A stretch of 64,000 nt of DNA, taken from Antilocapra americana (Eukaryota > Chordata > Mammalia > Artiodactyla > Antilocapridae). This document shows positions 1 through 11,652 of the stretch, in pieces; within the stretch, counting starts at the first letter, position 1; each line of letters starts with the position of its first letter. Location of the stretch: contig ML664174.1 in NCBI GenBank assembly GCA_007570785.1, positions 2,813,054 through 2,877,053 of the forward strand, read 5' to 3'. Made by a program: the position numbers and the translations under genes. The notes below the pieces were generated by a model. It did no database searches. It had not been told where the DNA came from and saw nothing but the letters and a program-made list of their open reading frames with translations.

Positions 1-229
1 ACAAGAGTTTATCAAGCAAAATCCAGAAAAATGTGAAAAATATATCATGGCCAATATTAGGGTATAATTCCATTTATATAAATTTCAAAATTAGAGAAAC
101 TAAGAATACAAGCATTGTTCATCATCCAAACCCACTTGGTACTTGAATTTAGACAGTGACAGTCTAAATAATCAGTTGGCATGGGTACTTCTTCAACTGA
201 GTGTATTTATTTTTTAAAGTAACATATAG

Positions 230-870
230 TATATAGAGTTTTTTGGTGTGCTGTTTGATGAACCTTTACCTATGTATAGACTTATGTCATCACCACTGAC
301 CCAATCAGAATATAGAACTGTTCTTTCACCTCATGGAATTCTGTCATACTCCCAGTTCTTCTCAACTAGTGATCCATTCTCCATCACTATAGGTTTTGTG
401 CTTTTTTGGCTTATTTATATTTTAGAATTTCCTATAAGTAGAATACCATAGTATGTGATCTTTTGAGATTGATTTTTTTCCATTCAGACAAATAACTTCA
501 AGATTCAGCCAAGTTGGTGCATATCTCAAGAGCCCACTCCTTTTCACTGCTGGATTTCGATGTACCACAGTCTGTTTATTCATTCACTCACTGAAAGACA
601 TTTGGGTTGTTTCCAGTCTAGAGGTCATCAATAAAGCCATTATGAATACTGACAAGTTTTTGTCTGAATGCAAGCTTTCATTTCTCTTGGATAAGTTCCT
701 AGGGATTGCTGGGTCATATAGTAAGCATATATTTAACTTTATAAGAAACTTTCAGAATAGTTGCATCATTTTATCTTCCCACCAACAGTACATGAGAGTT
801 CCAGTTGCTCCATAAACTCATCACCACTTGTCAGGACTTTTCTTTTAGCCATTCTATAGGTATGCAGTAG
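230..870 (-). mobile_element. L1 LINE remnant (antisense, old)
   Basis: The plus strand carries the reverse complement of a mammalian L1 3' region: phrases like ACATTTGGGTTGTTTCCAGT, ATTGCTGGGTCATATAGTAAG and TTCCCACCAACAGTACATGAG. It is diverged, 5'-truncated, and has no coding frame left. Confidence 0.8.
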
Positions 871-1698
871 GTACTTTTGGTTCCCCCAAATTGGAAAGCA
901 AATAGCCAGATTTTAATAGTTAGGGAGTCATCTAAAATTTTATTTTAATTTATCTGGTTACTTGTTTGGATAGTAAAGGATACACCCATATGTGAAAAGA
1001 TTGTGAAGAGCCGCAACAATTTGCTTAGTATAGAAGTAGATAGTGGTTTCTCTAATGGAAAGGGAGGTAGATGCCATCCACTATGCTCCCCAGAGGCTCC
1101 AAGACACCTATTATGCATTATTTATGAAGCGGCACGGTGGTATAGGTGGTACATGTGACAGTTCTATTCTTGAAACTACACCCATGTGTTTGATAGATTT
1201 TACAATTAACAATTTTTAAAGAGATATTTGAGCACAGAAAACACACAAACCCCAAAGTAATGCAGAAAAACTTACAACCACATCTTTTGGAAGTTCAAGT
1301 ACAATCAGTTAAAACACTTAAAGGCATTTCGTAGAAGAATATAAGACTTTCTTGAAGCTTATTTAAATATAAAATAATTTCTTTAACTCTATGCGTTTGT
1401 GCACACTCCATAGGGCAAATGGCTAGTTTACTAATGAGCTTATTTCTTTCCAAAAGCCTCAACCATAGGCTGGTCAGACCATTCTTTTTCAATATTATTA
1501 TTTACTGATGATATTAATGACTGACAAAGAGTAGCTTCTTCCTAGAAACCAGGACGAGACCTCGACTTTATGTAAGAAGCACATTGAACATACTATGTTT
1601 GTCATTCGCAAATTATTAGACACCTCCCAGGTCACAGTCAAGGCTACACAACACTTCAGCAACCTTTCCTTGTTGCCATCAATACCTTGTAAGGAGAA

Positions 1699-1705
1699 CA
1701 TTTAC
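1699..1705 (-). other. RGS6: 5' splice site (donor) of the RGS6 exon
   Basis: The minus strand reads CACAG|GTAAATGTT. The last exonic bases (CAG) and GTAAAT match the U1 consensus well, fixing the 3' edge of the exon at 1706. Confidence 0.88.
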
Positions 1706-1805
1706 CTGTGACAACACTGGGGATTTTGGAGAGAAAGCTCTTCACTGTTCTGACAGGCACACCCCCTGTCTTGTCATCTTGCATCTTTGTAATGATGTCT
1801 TCAAT
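1706..1805 (-). CDS. RGS6: RGS6 internal coding exon (start of DEP domain)
   Basis: RGS6 is an R7-family regulator of G-protein signalling. It binds Gbeta5 and an R7BP/R9AP-type anchor and speeds GTP hydrolysis on Galpha-i/o at the plasma membrane. Seen here: on the minus strand a pyrimidine-rich acceptor ending TCTTTCAG is followed by 100 bp open in one frame, then CACAG|GTAAATG as donor. The frame reads [15 protein letters not shown], then VPV, then [16 protein letters not shown], which is the first part of the DEP domain (about residues 29-62 of the protein, from memory). DEP serves membrane and anchor binding. The GGVP stretch and SVVTG fit RGS6; RGS7 has NGIP and SVFSG. One residue (V for the I I recall) differs from the human protein. 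The exon starts in phase 0 and ends after one base of a Gly codon. It has no stop or frameshift, so a live exon is far likelier than a pseudogene; both flanks are intron-like and no neighbouring exon is fused to it. Confidence 0.93.
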
Positions 1806-1831
1806 CTGAAAGAGATTAAAGAAAGGAAGTG
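1806..1831 (-). other. RGS6: 3' splice site (acceptor) of the RGS6 exon
   Basis: Read on the minus strand, this is a C/T-rich run ending TTTAATCTCTTTCAG directly before the ATTGAAGAC start of the exon. It is a normal U2-type acceptor and fixes the 5' edge of the exon at 1805. Confidence 0.88.
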
Positions 1832-3016
1832 TTATTGCATCTCACAAAGTAATGGCAAATGGTACCTTTATAAACAGCTAAAATGTGGGAACATGGACGC
1901 CAACAAGAGATACCAGGAAAGGCCTCTGCTGTGTCAATAAACATAGTAGCAGGATCTGCTATGGGCCTTGCGATGGGGATGCAGAGGCCAGGGGGTTACA
2001 TATAAAGAGCAAAAAGCATGATCTGTAAGAACAAGGCCCTGCCCCCACTTCAGTAAGGTAGGGAGAAAAAGTTCTTGATGAGCTCCAACATGTAATTCAG
2101 TATGTATGTGATGAAGTTCCTCCCCTTTCCCAGACTGGATTTATATATAATTTGAATCACATGAAATTGCCACATTCAACCTAAAGAAAAGGAAATTTCC
2201 TCTAATATATTAACACATGGCTGTTTGGAAGTATAGGCAGGGCTGCCTTTGGGACCAGAGAAGAATCCAGCACAGGAAAAAAAGAATACAAATCAAGACA
2301 TGGAAAGTGCTGATCTGGAGAAGTTGGAGGACAAGTCTCAAGGTTGTGAGAGGTGGTGTGAAGGGGGCTGCCTTGAGCCAAGAACATGATCCTCTCCTTT
2401 CGGATGAGGGAAGACCGTGCAATCAGGGGAAAGGCCATGGTGGGTTATGGCCTGGAGCCAGGTGAAACTGTGTTGATGAAAACAGATACTGTGTACATAT
2501 ACTGAAAAAAGAACAGAGAGGGGAGATGGACTACCAAGAACACAGGTGTCTAACTTGGAAAACCAATCTGTAGCTGAGAATTTACAAGGTGGAAGTAATT
2601 CCCTGGGCAGAAATCTTCAGAATAGGATACAGAGCGACCTGTAACAAAGACATAGATCTTTTTGTTTATCCAGCGGTGGGGGAGGCCAACTGGAAAAGAG
2701 GAGAAGATAGCGTTTAGCTTTATCACTTATTTTGTTCCCCTAAGCAACAGAATGTAGTTGAAACACGAGGATGGATTCTCTGAGTACTTCCATATAAGTC
2801 ACATAATTTTAAGGCTAGAAAGTTAAAGCTGTAATTCAGCTAGTCTAATGTACTATGGCAATTCGTGAGTGAGTGTCTCAAAGTCACGTGACTAACAACT
2901 TATTTGTAAGAAATAGATAACTTGTTAGAGACAAAGTTAAGATTAAGATATAATGTAATAATGACATACAACAGCAAAATATATTTAGACTTTATTATGT
3001 AGTACTCTTCTAAGTA

Positions 3017-3280
3017 GCGCTGCTGCTGCTAAGTCGTGTCTGACTCTGCAACCCCATAGACAGCAGCCCATCAGGCTCCGCTGTCCCTAGGGTTCTCCAG
3101 GCAAGAATACTGGAGTGGGTTGCCATTGCCTTCTCCAACGCATGAAAGTGAAAAGTGAAAGTGAAGTCGCCCAGTCGTGTCCGACTCTTAGGGACCCCAT
3201 GGACTGCAGCCTACCAGGCTCCTCCGTCCACGGGATTTTCCAAGCAAGAGTACTGGAGTGGGGTGCCATTGCCTTCTCCG
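3017..3280 (-). mobile_element. Bov-A2 SINE (dimeric)
   Basis: The plus strand starts with GCTGCTGCTGCTAAGTCG and contains two BovA monomers joined by the GCATGAAAGTGAAAAGTGAAAG linker, i.e. the antisense of Bov-A2. It is flanked by a near-perfect target-site duplication CTT(C/T)TAAGTA at 3007-3016 and 3281-3290. Confidence 0.93.
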
Positions 3281-3394
3281 CTTTTAAGTACCAGACACAT
3301 GTTATCCGATTTCACTCCCCTGAGTACTCCACAACCTCAATTTCACTATTAGTCTCATTCTCAGATAAAGAAATTGAGATTAGATGAGGTGTAT

Positions 3395-3760
3395 CAATCA
3401 GGCTAGACTAGGTTAAGTTGTGGCTACAAATAACTACCAAAATCACAATGGTTTAACATAACCAATTTTTTTTCTCTCATGCTACAAGTCTATCAGAGAT
3501 CACCAGGGGGACTGTGCTCATTGTAGTTTCTTTGAGACCCAGGCTGATGGAGCAGCCACCATCTTGAATGTTGTTTGTCATTGTGTTAAAGAGACAAGAG
3601 AGAAGTCTGAAGACTTGCAGGAGTTATTACATGTTATAGCCCAGATGGTAGTATAATAATGTCACAACATTTTGGACAAAATGAGTCACCACTCAACCAC
3701 AAAGGAGCCAGGGGGGTCCAGTGTTTTGGGTGCCAGGAAGGGAGGGGAGCTGCCCACATG
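3395..3760 (-). repeat. Old mammalian interspersed repeat, family not assigned
   Basis: Phrases such as CAATGGTTTAACATAACC, CTCATGCTACAAGTCTATCAG and ACCCAGGCTGATGGAGCAGC belong to a dispersed mammalian repeat I know from many introns but cannot name with certainty. A piece of what looks like the same family in the other orientation lies at about 4660-5095. Confidence 0.4.
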
Positions 3761-3764
3761 TGAG

Positions 3765-3885
3765 CAGCATCAGTGACCATCTTAGAGGTTAAACCACCTT
3801 CCCAAGGTCACACAGCTACCCAGTGGTAGACCTGAACTTGAATCCAGCCACACACCCCAGAGATCAGGCTTCTGACCCCTGGGAT
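3765..3885 (-). repeat. MIR SINE fragment
   Basis: The run CCCAAGGTCACACAGCTA, then CTGAACTTGAATCCAG, is the antisense of the MIR core and tRNA-derived head. Confidence 0.7.
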
Positions 3886-4659
3886 GCTCTGTCACCCAAT
3901 AACAGCCTCAGAGAACAAGCCAAACAAGGAGACCATTCTCCCCTCGATATTCCTTGATTTCCCTGAGAAGGACTGACAGTGAGAAAGAACTTAAGCTCCT
4001 GGTCCCTTAGGCAGTGGTTGAATATATAACACCAGGAAAAAGGGTCCTTCTCTGAAGATGTGTATTCTGTTAGATAACAGTATCGGTAGGATTTTCATCC
4101 ATATTCTTATTAATAGACTCAGCTAGGACCCCACCTTCTGTCCCCTAAACTCAACCCAGTGATTCAAAGTAGTTTGAGTATTTATTACTTATTGAGAGTC
4201 CAGGAGAGTTATTCCTAGAAAAGTGATCATATTTTCAAAATAATCTGTGCTTTTGGTTTAGTGTGCTATGTGAAACCAGAAGTATCAGTTACATTGCTGC
4301 TTTTTATGAAATGGCTTGAAAAGTACTGGAAATTAGAGGAAAGCCAGTATTTCAATTCAATTAGACCCCTGACTTGACACTACTTGGTAAAAGTTCCAAT
4401 TTACTGATATGGACTGGCAGAGGACATCTCCATGATTCTTTTTTCTTCTGCTCTGTTTAGTTGCTTTATCACACCACTGAATCTTAAAAGGACTTATTTA
4501 CTAAAGAAGAAGATTCGTTTTCTTACGTTGGAGGTTAGATGTACCAAGGGTTAGATCACTCATCAGAGATGACAGGACAATTCCCTTAAATGACCAGAAA
4601 GGGGATAATGTTCCAGTAATAGTTTATAATATCAGAGGTGTAGAATAATGTTTCATTGG

Positions 4660-5095
4660 TCCCTAGTTCTTAATTCCTTCCAAGTATTAATATATACCCA
4701 GATCCTTACCCTGGCTTCATGATGGGCTAAAAGTCTGCTTCTTTACTTTGGCGATTAGCATGTGACTTGCATGGCTAATATAATGTTCCTCAATGTGATA
4801 TGAGCAGAGACTTTCAATATATCTGGATGGTGATGCTCACCCTCCTCCTTTACCCTCCTGCATCAGATAGTCGTTGTTCCAAGGAAGGTGAGAGACATCC
4901 AGAGCAGAAGGGATGCAGCGCATAGCTAGGTCAGTCAAAGATCGTGTAAGACAGTGGTCTAACTTCACTGTGGTTAAAAGTCAGCTGACCTGTAGAGACT
5001 TGTTAGTGAAAAATACATGCTTATTGTGTGCCACTGAGTTTGGAGTGATTTACTACGTAGAAAAGTTGTGGCTATTGCTGACAGATACATAGAGC
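4660..5095 (+). repeat. Old mammalian interspersed repeat, family not assigned
   Basis: It ends with GCCACTGAGTTTGGAGTGAT, then TTGTGGCTATTGCTGACAGA, the diverged tail of a repeat whose opposite-strand copy I see at 3395-3760. No coding content. Confidence 0.35.
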
Positions 5096-5499
5096 TCTGG
5101 GGGAAAAATGTATTTTCAAAATTTATGAAGCCACACAAATACCTGGTAACAAGAATCAATAAATTTCAGAGGTGGAGTATCCTAGAATTCAAACCTTTTA
5201 AAGAATATAGAAATTCCACCTACACTATTCATTATGTGCTTTAAAATTCTTAAGGTTAATTCTACCAGCATTATGTCAGGCAAATTTGTGATCGCTGAGT
5301 TTGATTCCACAGCATGGTCCACTGTGACATCAGCTAATAATACTGTGTCTGAAATTTTTTTTTTCATGGTGTACAGAGAAATGCTATAAGTACAGACCTA
5401 CCAAAAATTCAAAAGTGGGTTCCCAGGAACTTATATAAATTATAATGGCAAACATTTTCAGAACATCTATGTTATGATCAATCCTAGGTATTTAAAGTC

Positions 5500-5690
5500 A
5501 ATTATCAATATTCTTGGTCTTAAAATTTATTTAACAAAGATATTGAAATTAAAACTCAAAAAGGTTAAGTGATTTATCCAAGGACACATAGCTAGTAAGT
5601 GGCAAAGCCAGGATATCTTACCCAATTCTTCTTTCCTCCAATTCCCAAGCTCTATCAAATCTAAGATTTATATCCTCAACCAGTGCCTGC
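5500..5690 (-). repeat. MIR SINE fragment
   Basis: AAAAGGTTAAGTGATTTATC, then CACATAGCTAGTAAGTGGCA, is a diverged antisense MIR core. Confidence 0.7.
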
Positions 5691-6404
5691 CAACATGCTT
5701 TGTAGATAGAAAGCACTTAATTCTGTTTGCACTGAAGGGAAAGTTTAAACTGGCCTAAGAGGGTATAGGAGAAAAAAGAAATTGATCCAGATAATCAGAT
5801 TCTCAACCCTCTCAGGGTTTATTATGGTCCAATGACTGCTGGTGTCTTGTTGCTCAGCATTTTCCTTCTTGGTCCCAGGGGCTCGACTGGATTTATCTTC
5901 TATTGGTAGATCACAGCTTCCAGGTTGAGGGTGGGAAGAGGGGAGGTATACACTTTTGTTTTCTTGACTGTTCAATTCCATCTAACTTCTGGTACCTTTT
6001 GTTCCTGAAGAAGAGCAACATCAATTCCGTCATCCTTTAATATGAAATTCTGTGTCACCAGGGAGCATGCTGGACCTAAGTGACACTGAGCCAATCAATA
6101 AGCAGGTGGCCCTTATCTGACAGCCAAGCCATGCGGAGAAACCACGTGGCCAGCTTGACCAGTTCTGCCTGGATGGCTCACAACAACCAGACACCCTTCT
6201 CCAAGGAGCTCAAAGCTCAGCAATGACAAGCACGCAAAACATCCTTCCAAACAGCAGGAAAAATGGAAACCACTCACTGTTCCATAGTGGGTTTTCTCTG
6301 AAATGAGGAATATTACGAGGACCATAGATATAACTCACTGAAATAGCCCTGGGGTATAAGAGAGGAGTGAGGAGAAGCAATCTTCTGTTCAAACCCTGAA
6401 GCCA

Positions 6405-6550
6405 CAGCAGGATGGTAGGGAGAACACTGGTCTGAGGCCCCAGAGAAGTGCCAGTCTCAGTTTCAGTGACTTGCTGTGTTGGCCTTGGACAAGTTATTTA
6501 ACCTCTCTGGACTTTACGTCCCTCATCTCTACGGTGATAGCCCTGGCTGC
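6405..6550 (+). repeat. MIR SINE fragment
   Basis: CCTTGGACAAGTTATTTAAC, then CTCTCTGGACTTTACGTCCC, matches the sense MIR core (consensus CTTGGGCAAGTTACTTAACCT). Confidence 0.7.
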
Positions 6551-7424
6551 TAAACTAAAATTTCTAATTCTAAAACATGAGAGACTTCTCTGACCTGACA
6601 GATACAAAGCTGTGTCTGCGAGGCAAGACTAGGGGCAGCAATCAGGCCCCTGGGTTTCCCTTCTGCCCATCTGCCATGTGGATCCGTGCAGGACGTTCCC
6701 TGTGTTGAGCGGTGCAAGGCGAGCGAACGGTGCTGGGCAGGACCAGGGAGTTTTGATATTTTGAGAAATCATTTTGGACAGATAGCATCAGAAGCCGGAG
6801 ACCTGATCCAAAGAGGCCCTGACACTGCCCTTCTTGGCCAGCTCCATCTCTACTCAGATAGATGGCATGCCTGACAGAAATGACTAACGGCCAATATTAG
6901 TTTTGTTTGTGTAAATTAATCACCCGAAAACTAATTTATTTAGCTCTTCCAATTTTTCCTCAGTGGAAGATTAGAAAACTTCAAGAATAGGCAAACTATG
7001 CTGCTATTATTAAAAAAAAAAAAAGTCCACCCCAACTGCAACAAAGAAGGCAGAGTATGCCTCAGGCACGAGGGTCTTTTTTATTGAACCATTTCATCTT
7101 GACTTTGCAATCAGTTGTCTATTTCTAGCTACTAATGACTGTCACTTCAGCTCCTGCATTCATTAAAAACCCCTTCTGTTTTGGTGTCTGTGAATGAGTG
7201 AAAATGACTCTTTGGACTCATCTTATCAGCCTGGAGGCAGGAATCAGAGCTGGCAAATGATAATCATATTTCTTAATCCAAAATGGGCATGCTTCACTGA
7301 GCATGCTCTGTCCCATATGTGTTCCATAAGATCAGGCCATTTCTCACTCTTATTTTTAAAAACACAGAACACTGCTGTTCTTGACTTGTAAATGTTCTCA
7401 GCTTCACCTACTGGTTTAGTGAAC

Positions 7425-7520
7425 ATTTATTGAGCATCTACAGAATGTCAGGCACTGATCTAGTTTCTATGGTTACAAAAAGCAGGTAAAAGACAGAATC
7501 TGTTCCTCTTCATCATGGAC
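7425..7520 (-). repeat. L2 LINE 3' end fragment
   Basis: GAACATTTATTGAGCATCTA, then CAGGCACTGATCTAG, is the antisense of the L2 3' end (LINE2). Short and diverged. Confidence 0.5.
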
Positions 7521-7824
7521 TAATAAGTTTCAGAAAGATTCAGGGATCTAGGCTGTGTTGGAGATTAGCAGAGCCAAGTATGAGTTCCAAAGAAGCTGGA
7601 AACACTAATACCACTTTCCGAGGCCCTCAGAAGGGGAACCATAAAGTCTTCCTCCCTTTTTCTCCATCCCAGTCAATGGCAGGAGCAGAATTTGAGATTC
7701 CCTGTGCTAGTTATGACAATGATTGCAGTGCCTCCTAATTTGTATTCAGTTAAAATTACTTTTGAATCTCTGTGGCCGCTTAGAATGCATTTGACAAAAA
7801 GTTTTTAAAAATCCAAATTCAGAA

Positions 7825-8545
7825 CATTATGGAGGTTCCCCAAAAAACTAAAAATAGAGTTACCATATGATCTTGCAATCCCATGCCTAGGCATATATCC
7901 AGAGAAAACTATAATTAAAACAGATACATGCACTGCAATGTTCACAGCAGCACCATTTTCAAAGCCAAGACACGGAAGCAAACTGTCCACCTATAGAAGA
8001 ATGGGTAAAGAAGATGTGGTGTGTACATATAAATGTATGTGGAATATTTCTCAGCCATAAAAAAAGAATGAAACAATGCTATTTGCAGAGATTATCATAC
8101 TAAGTGATACAAATCAGACATAGAAAGACAAATATCACATGGTATCACTTATATGTGGAATCTAAAACATGACACAAATGAACTTACATACAGAACAGAA
8201 ACTGACTCACAGACATAAAAAACAAACTTATGGTGACCAAAGGGGAAAGATGGGGAGGATAAGTTATGAGTTTGGGATTAACACATAAATGGCAACTCAC
8301 TCCAGTACTCTTGCTTGGAAAATTCCATGGATGGAGGAGCCTGGTAGGCTACAGTCCATGGGGTCGCAAAGTGTCAGACACGACTGAGCAACTTCACTTT
8401 CTTTCTTCATTACTTTATGTAAAACAGATAAACAAAGATGCCCTATTGTATAGCACAGGGAACCATATTCAATATCTTATAATAATATTTACTGGGAAAG
8501 AATCTGAAAAAGAATATATATATTCAATATTTTTTTTTAAATCCA
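7825..8545 (+). mobile_element. Ruminant/artiodactyl L1 3' end, split by a SINE
   Basis: The segment contains GTTCACAGCAGCACCATTTT, AGCCATAAAAAAAGAATG, TCACTTATATGTGGAATC and ATAGCACAGGGAACCATATT, the usual L1 ORF2 end and 3' UTR in sense. It is 5'-truncated. A BovA SINE at about 8285-8405 interrupts it between GGGATTAACAC and ATGTAAAACAGATAAAC. Confidence 0.85.
8285..8405 (+). mobile_element. BovA-type SINE inserted in the L1
   Basis: GGCAACTCACTCCAGTACTC through GACACGACTGAGCAACTTC is a single sense BovA monomer without the tRNA-like head. The L1 sequence continues on both sides, so it is the younger insertion. Confidence 0.85.
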
Positions 8546-8877
8546 AACACAGGGGATACAGTAGGTCCCCTACATACAAACCTTTAAGTTGTGAACTTCC
8601 AAAGATGTGAACATGTATTTGCTTGCCCAGCCATGTAAGTTAGTTCACATGTCTGGCATACATTGTCACATGTGTGCATCTTCTACAAGTGGCTGTGCTT
8701 TTGTGTACTTTACTGTACAGTATTGTATGGAGAACAATAGACCGTATGTTTAGCCTAGGATGGCTAGAAGCAAGCATGAAAGCAGCAGAAATGTTGCTGT
8801 ACTGCCAAGAAGCTATTGTTACTGTACTTCAAGGTTAAAAATGTTTTCTCTATTTTTTGTGGATTTTTTATGTGTTA

Positions 8878-10552
8878 GTTGGTTCAGTCACTCAGTCGTG
8901 TCCAACTCTTTGTGATCCCATGAACCACAGCAGGCCAGGCCTCCCTGTCCATCACCAACTCCCAGAGTCCACCCAATCCCATGGCCATTGAGTCGGTGAT
9001 GCCATCCAACCATCTCATCTTCTGTCATCCCTTTGTCTTCCTGCCCTCAATCTTTCCCAGCATCAAGGTCTTTTCAAATGAGTCAGCTCTTCACATCAGG
9101 TGGCCAAAGTACTGGAGTTTCAGCTTCAACATCAGTTCTTCCAATGGACACTCAGGACTGATCTCCTTTAGGATGGACTGGTTGGATCTCCTTGCCGTCC
9201 AAGGGACTCTCAAGAGTCTTCTCTAACACCATTGTTCAAAAGTATCAATTCTTCAGTGTTCAGCTTTCTTTATAGTCCAACTCTCACACCCATAAATGAC
9301 GCCTGGAAAAACCATAGCCTTGACTAGATGGACCTTTGTTGGCAAAGTAATGTCTCTGATTTTTAATATGCTGTCTAGGTTGGTCATAACTTTCCTTCCA
9401 AGGAGTAAGCGTCTTTTAATTTCATGGCTGCAATCACCACCTGCAGTGATTTTGGAGCCCAGAAAAATAAAGTCAGCCACTGTTTCCTCATCTATTTTCC
9501 ATGAAGCGACGGGACTGAATGCCATGATCTTAGTTTTCTGAATGTTGAGCGTTAAGCCAACTTTTTCATTCTTCTCAAGAGGCTCTTTAGTTCTTCTTCA
9601 CTTTCTGCCATAAGAGTGGTGTCATCTGAATGTCTGAGGTTATTGATATTTCTCCTGGCAATCTTGTTTCCAGCTTGTGCTTCTTCCAGCCCAGCATTTC
9701 TCATGATGTACTCTGCATATGTTAAATAAGCAGGATGACAATATATAGCCCTGATGTACTCCTTTTCCTATTTGGAACCAGTCTGTTGTTCTACGTCCAG
9801 TTCTAACTGTTGCTTCCTGACCTGCATACAGGTTTCTCAAGAGGCAGGTCAAGTGGTCTAGTCTGCCCATCTCCTTCAGAATTTTCCACAGTTTATTGTG
9901 ATCCACACAGTCAAAGGCTTTGGCATAGTCAATAAAGCAGAAATAGGTGGGGTTTTTTTTGGAACTTTCTTGCTTTTTTGATGATCCAGCAGATGTTGGC
10001 AATTTGATCTCTGGTTCCTCTGCCTTTTGTAAAACCATCTTGAACATCTGGAAGTTCATGGTTCACGTATTGCTGAAGCCTGGCTTGGAGAATTTTGAGC
10101 ATTACTTTACTAGCGGAGAAGGCAATGGCAACCCACTCCAGTATTCTTGCGTGCAAAATCCCATGGACAGAGGAGCCTGGTAGGCTGCAGTCCATGGGGT
10201 CACGAAGAGTCAGACATGACTGAGTTTCACTCACTTTACTAGCGTGTGGGATGAGTGCACTTGTGTGGTAGTTTGAACATTCTTTGGCATTGTCTTTCTT
10301 TGGGATTGGAATGAAAACTGACCTTTTCCAGTCCTGTGGCCACTGCTGAGTTTTCCAAATTTGCTGACATATTGAGTACAGCACTTTCACAGCATCATCT
10401 TATAGAATTTGAAATAGCTCAACTGGAATTCCATCACCTCCACTAGCTTTGTTCGTAGTGATGCCTCCTAAGGCCCATTTGACTTCACATTCCAGGATGT
10501 CTGGCTCTAGGTGAGTGATCACACTATTGTGATTACCTGCATCGTGAAGATC
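8878..10552 (-). mobile_element. BovB (RTE) LINE, 5'-truncated
   Basis: The plus strand starts with GTTCAGTCACTCAGTCGTGT, the reverse complement of the BovB 3' end. Minus-strand frames encode broken pieces of the reverse transcriptase, including FIDYAKAFDCVDHNKLW (the first Asp-containing RT motif). The catalytic YADD box is degraded to HSDD at 9621-9632. A SINE splits the copy at 10116-10232. Its flanks TTTTTTATGTGTTA (8864-8877) and TTTTTTGTATGTTA (from 10553) look like an imperfect target-site duplication. It is dead: several frameshifts and no endonuclease domain. Confidence 0.92.
10116..10232 (+). mobile_element. BovA SINE nested in BovB
   Basis: A sense BovA monomer (GAGAAGGCAATGGCAACCCA to CATGACTGAGTTTC) flanked by a perfect 12-bp duplication ACTTTACTAGCG at 10104-10115 and 10233-10244. 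The other BovB in this window shows the uninterrupted site at about 28130. Confidence 0.93.
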
Positions 10553-10779
10553 TTTTTTGTATGTTATTTGTGTGAAAAGTATTATAACCTTTTTAGAGTA
10601 CCATACTATATATCCGATTGTGTTGGTTGGACACCTACGCTAAATTCATTGGATTTATGAACAAATTGGACTTAGGAATGCTCTCTCGGCTTGGTACTCA
10701 TTCATATGTAGGGGACGTACTATATTTTCCCCATATAACAAGCAGTCTCCATGTGGGTGGCTGCAGCATTACTGTAGTT

Positions 10780-11110
10780 ATCCAATTCTACCTGAATCAT
10801 CATCTTGGCCATTCCTTCATGGTTTCCAGAAGGATAGCCCAGCTCTAGACATCACTTCTACATTAGAGAAGAAGTAGAAACATGGGAAGAACCAGGGACT
10901 GTTGGTACAGCCATATTTGTTCCTTTTATCTGGAAAAGCATATTCCTTCCCAGAAGATCCCAACAGCTCTCTGCTCTAGTCTCATTAACCAGAGCAGGGT
11001 CACATGGCTACATGTGGTTGCAAAGAAAGCTGGGAAGAGTGTAGTTAGCTTTTCCAGCCTCTTCACCACATAGAAGTATGAGAAGAGGGGAATGGAAATA
11101 GGGTGGGGTT
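10780..11110 (+). repeat. Possible old interspersed repeat
   Basis: AGAGCAGGGTCACATGGCTA, then CAAAGAAAGCTGGGAAGAGT, resembles a dispersed mammalian repeat, but I cannot name it. No coding signal. Confidence 0.3.
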
Positions 11111-11439
11111 CACTAAGTAAAACTGTCTACCACTAAGACCTGTATTAAAGAACATTCATGAAGGATGGTTGGGCAGATCTTGATTCATCTCTCATCTGCT
11201 CTCTACATGCAGCCTGTGTGATGCCCTTAAAAGAAACATTTGATCCTTTAACTTCTCAGCTTAAAATGTATAATTTTTCAGTGTTCTGTTACGAGCTCTT
11301 CTAGAACCCCCTATCTTTTCTTTTTCTGTCAAGTATCACCATTATTTGTACTTGCATTTCCTATCAGGTTGTTTTTTACTCACCATTTATCCCTAATTGT
11401 GGGTGCTCAGTAAATATATATTAATGAATAATTGAACGT

Positions 11440-11652
11440 GGCGGTGGTGGTTTAGTTGTTAAGTCATGTCTCACTCTTGCAACCCCATGGATTACAGTCT
11501 GTGAGATCTCCTCTGTCCATGGGATTTCCCAGGCAAGAATACTGGAGTGGGTTGCCATATCCTTCTCCAGGGGATCTTCCCGACCCATGGATCAAATGTG
11601 CATCTCCTGCACTGCAGGCAGATTCTTCACTGCTGAGCCATCAGGAAAGTCC
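11440..11652 (-). mobile_element. Bov-tA SINE
   Basis: Antisense copy: GGCGGTGGTGGTTTAGTTGT at the left (tail side) and CACTGCTGAGCCATCAGGAA at the right, the latter being the tRNA-Glu-like head with its promoter boxes. Confidence 0.9.

Larger units (their letters stand above)
1..1705 (-). other. RGS6: RGS6 intron downstream of the exon (partial)
   Basis: No open frame here resembles the next RGS6 coding exon (the DEP segment beginning TDIVQW). An antisense L1 remnant fills about 230-870. The rest (1-229 and 871-1698) is AT-rich single-copy or very old sequence in which I see no other feature. Confidence 0.75.
8562..10719 (+). mobile_element. Tigger-like DNA transposon split by BovB
   Basis: The left end reads TA-GGTCCCCTACATAC and the right end CATATGTAGGGGAC-GTA, near-perfect terminal inverted repeats each next to a TA, as in TcMar/Tigger elements. 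The left arm (8564-8877) contains a diverged ATG-led stretch resembling the start of a Tigger-type transposase reading frame. The right arm (about 10553-10717) reads TTATTTGTGTGAAAAGTATT. Together only about 480 bp of the element remain, so it is a non-autonomous deletion derivative. The 1.7-kb middle is a later BovB insertion. Family assigned by memory only. Confidence 0.75.

Noticed and set aside
1498..1701. Minus-strand frame directly left of the RGS6 exon
   Set aside because: It begins in the donor-side intron. The splice donor at 1705 ends the coding part.
1706..1805. RGS7 as the identity of the exon
   Set aside because: RGS7 has NGIPIRT and SVFSG at the informative places, while the window has GGVPVRT and SVVTG as in RGS6.
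8981..9226. Frames such as [14 protein letters not shown], also at 26995-27240, 32402-32620 and 39474-39974
   Set aside because: Antisense translations of the BovB 3' end; identical in each copy and not a gene family.
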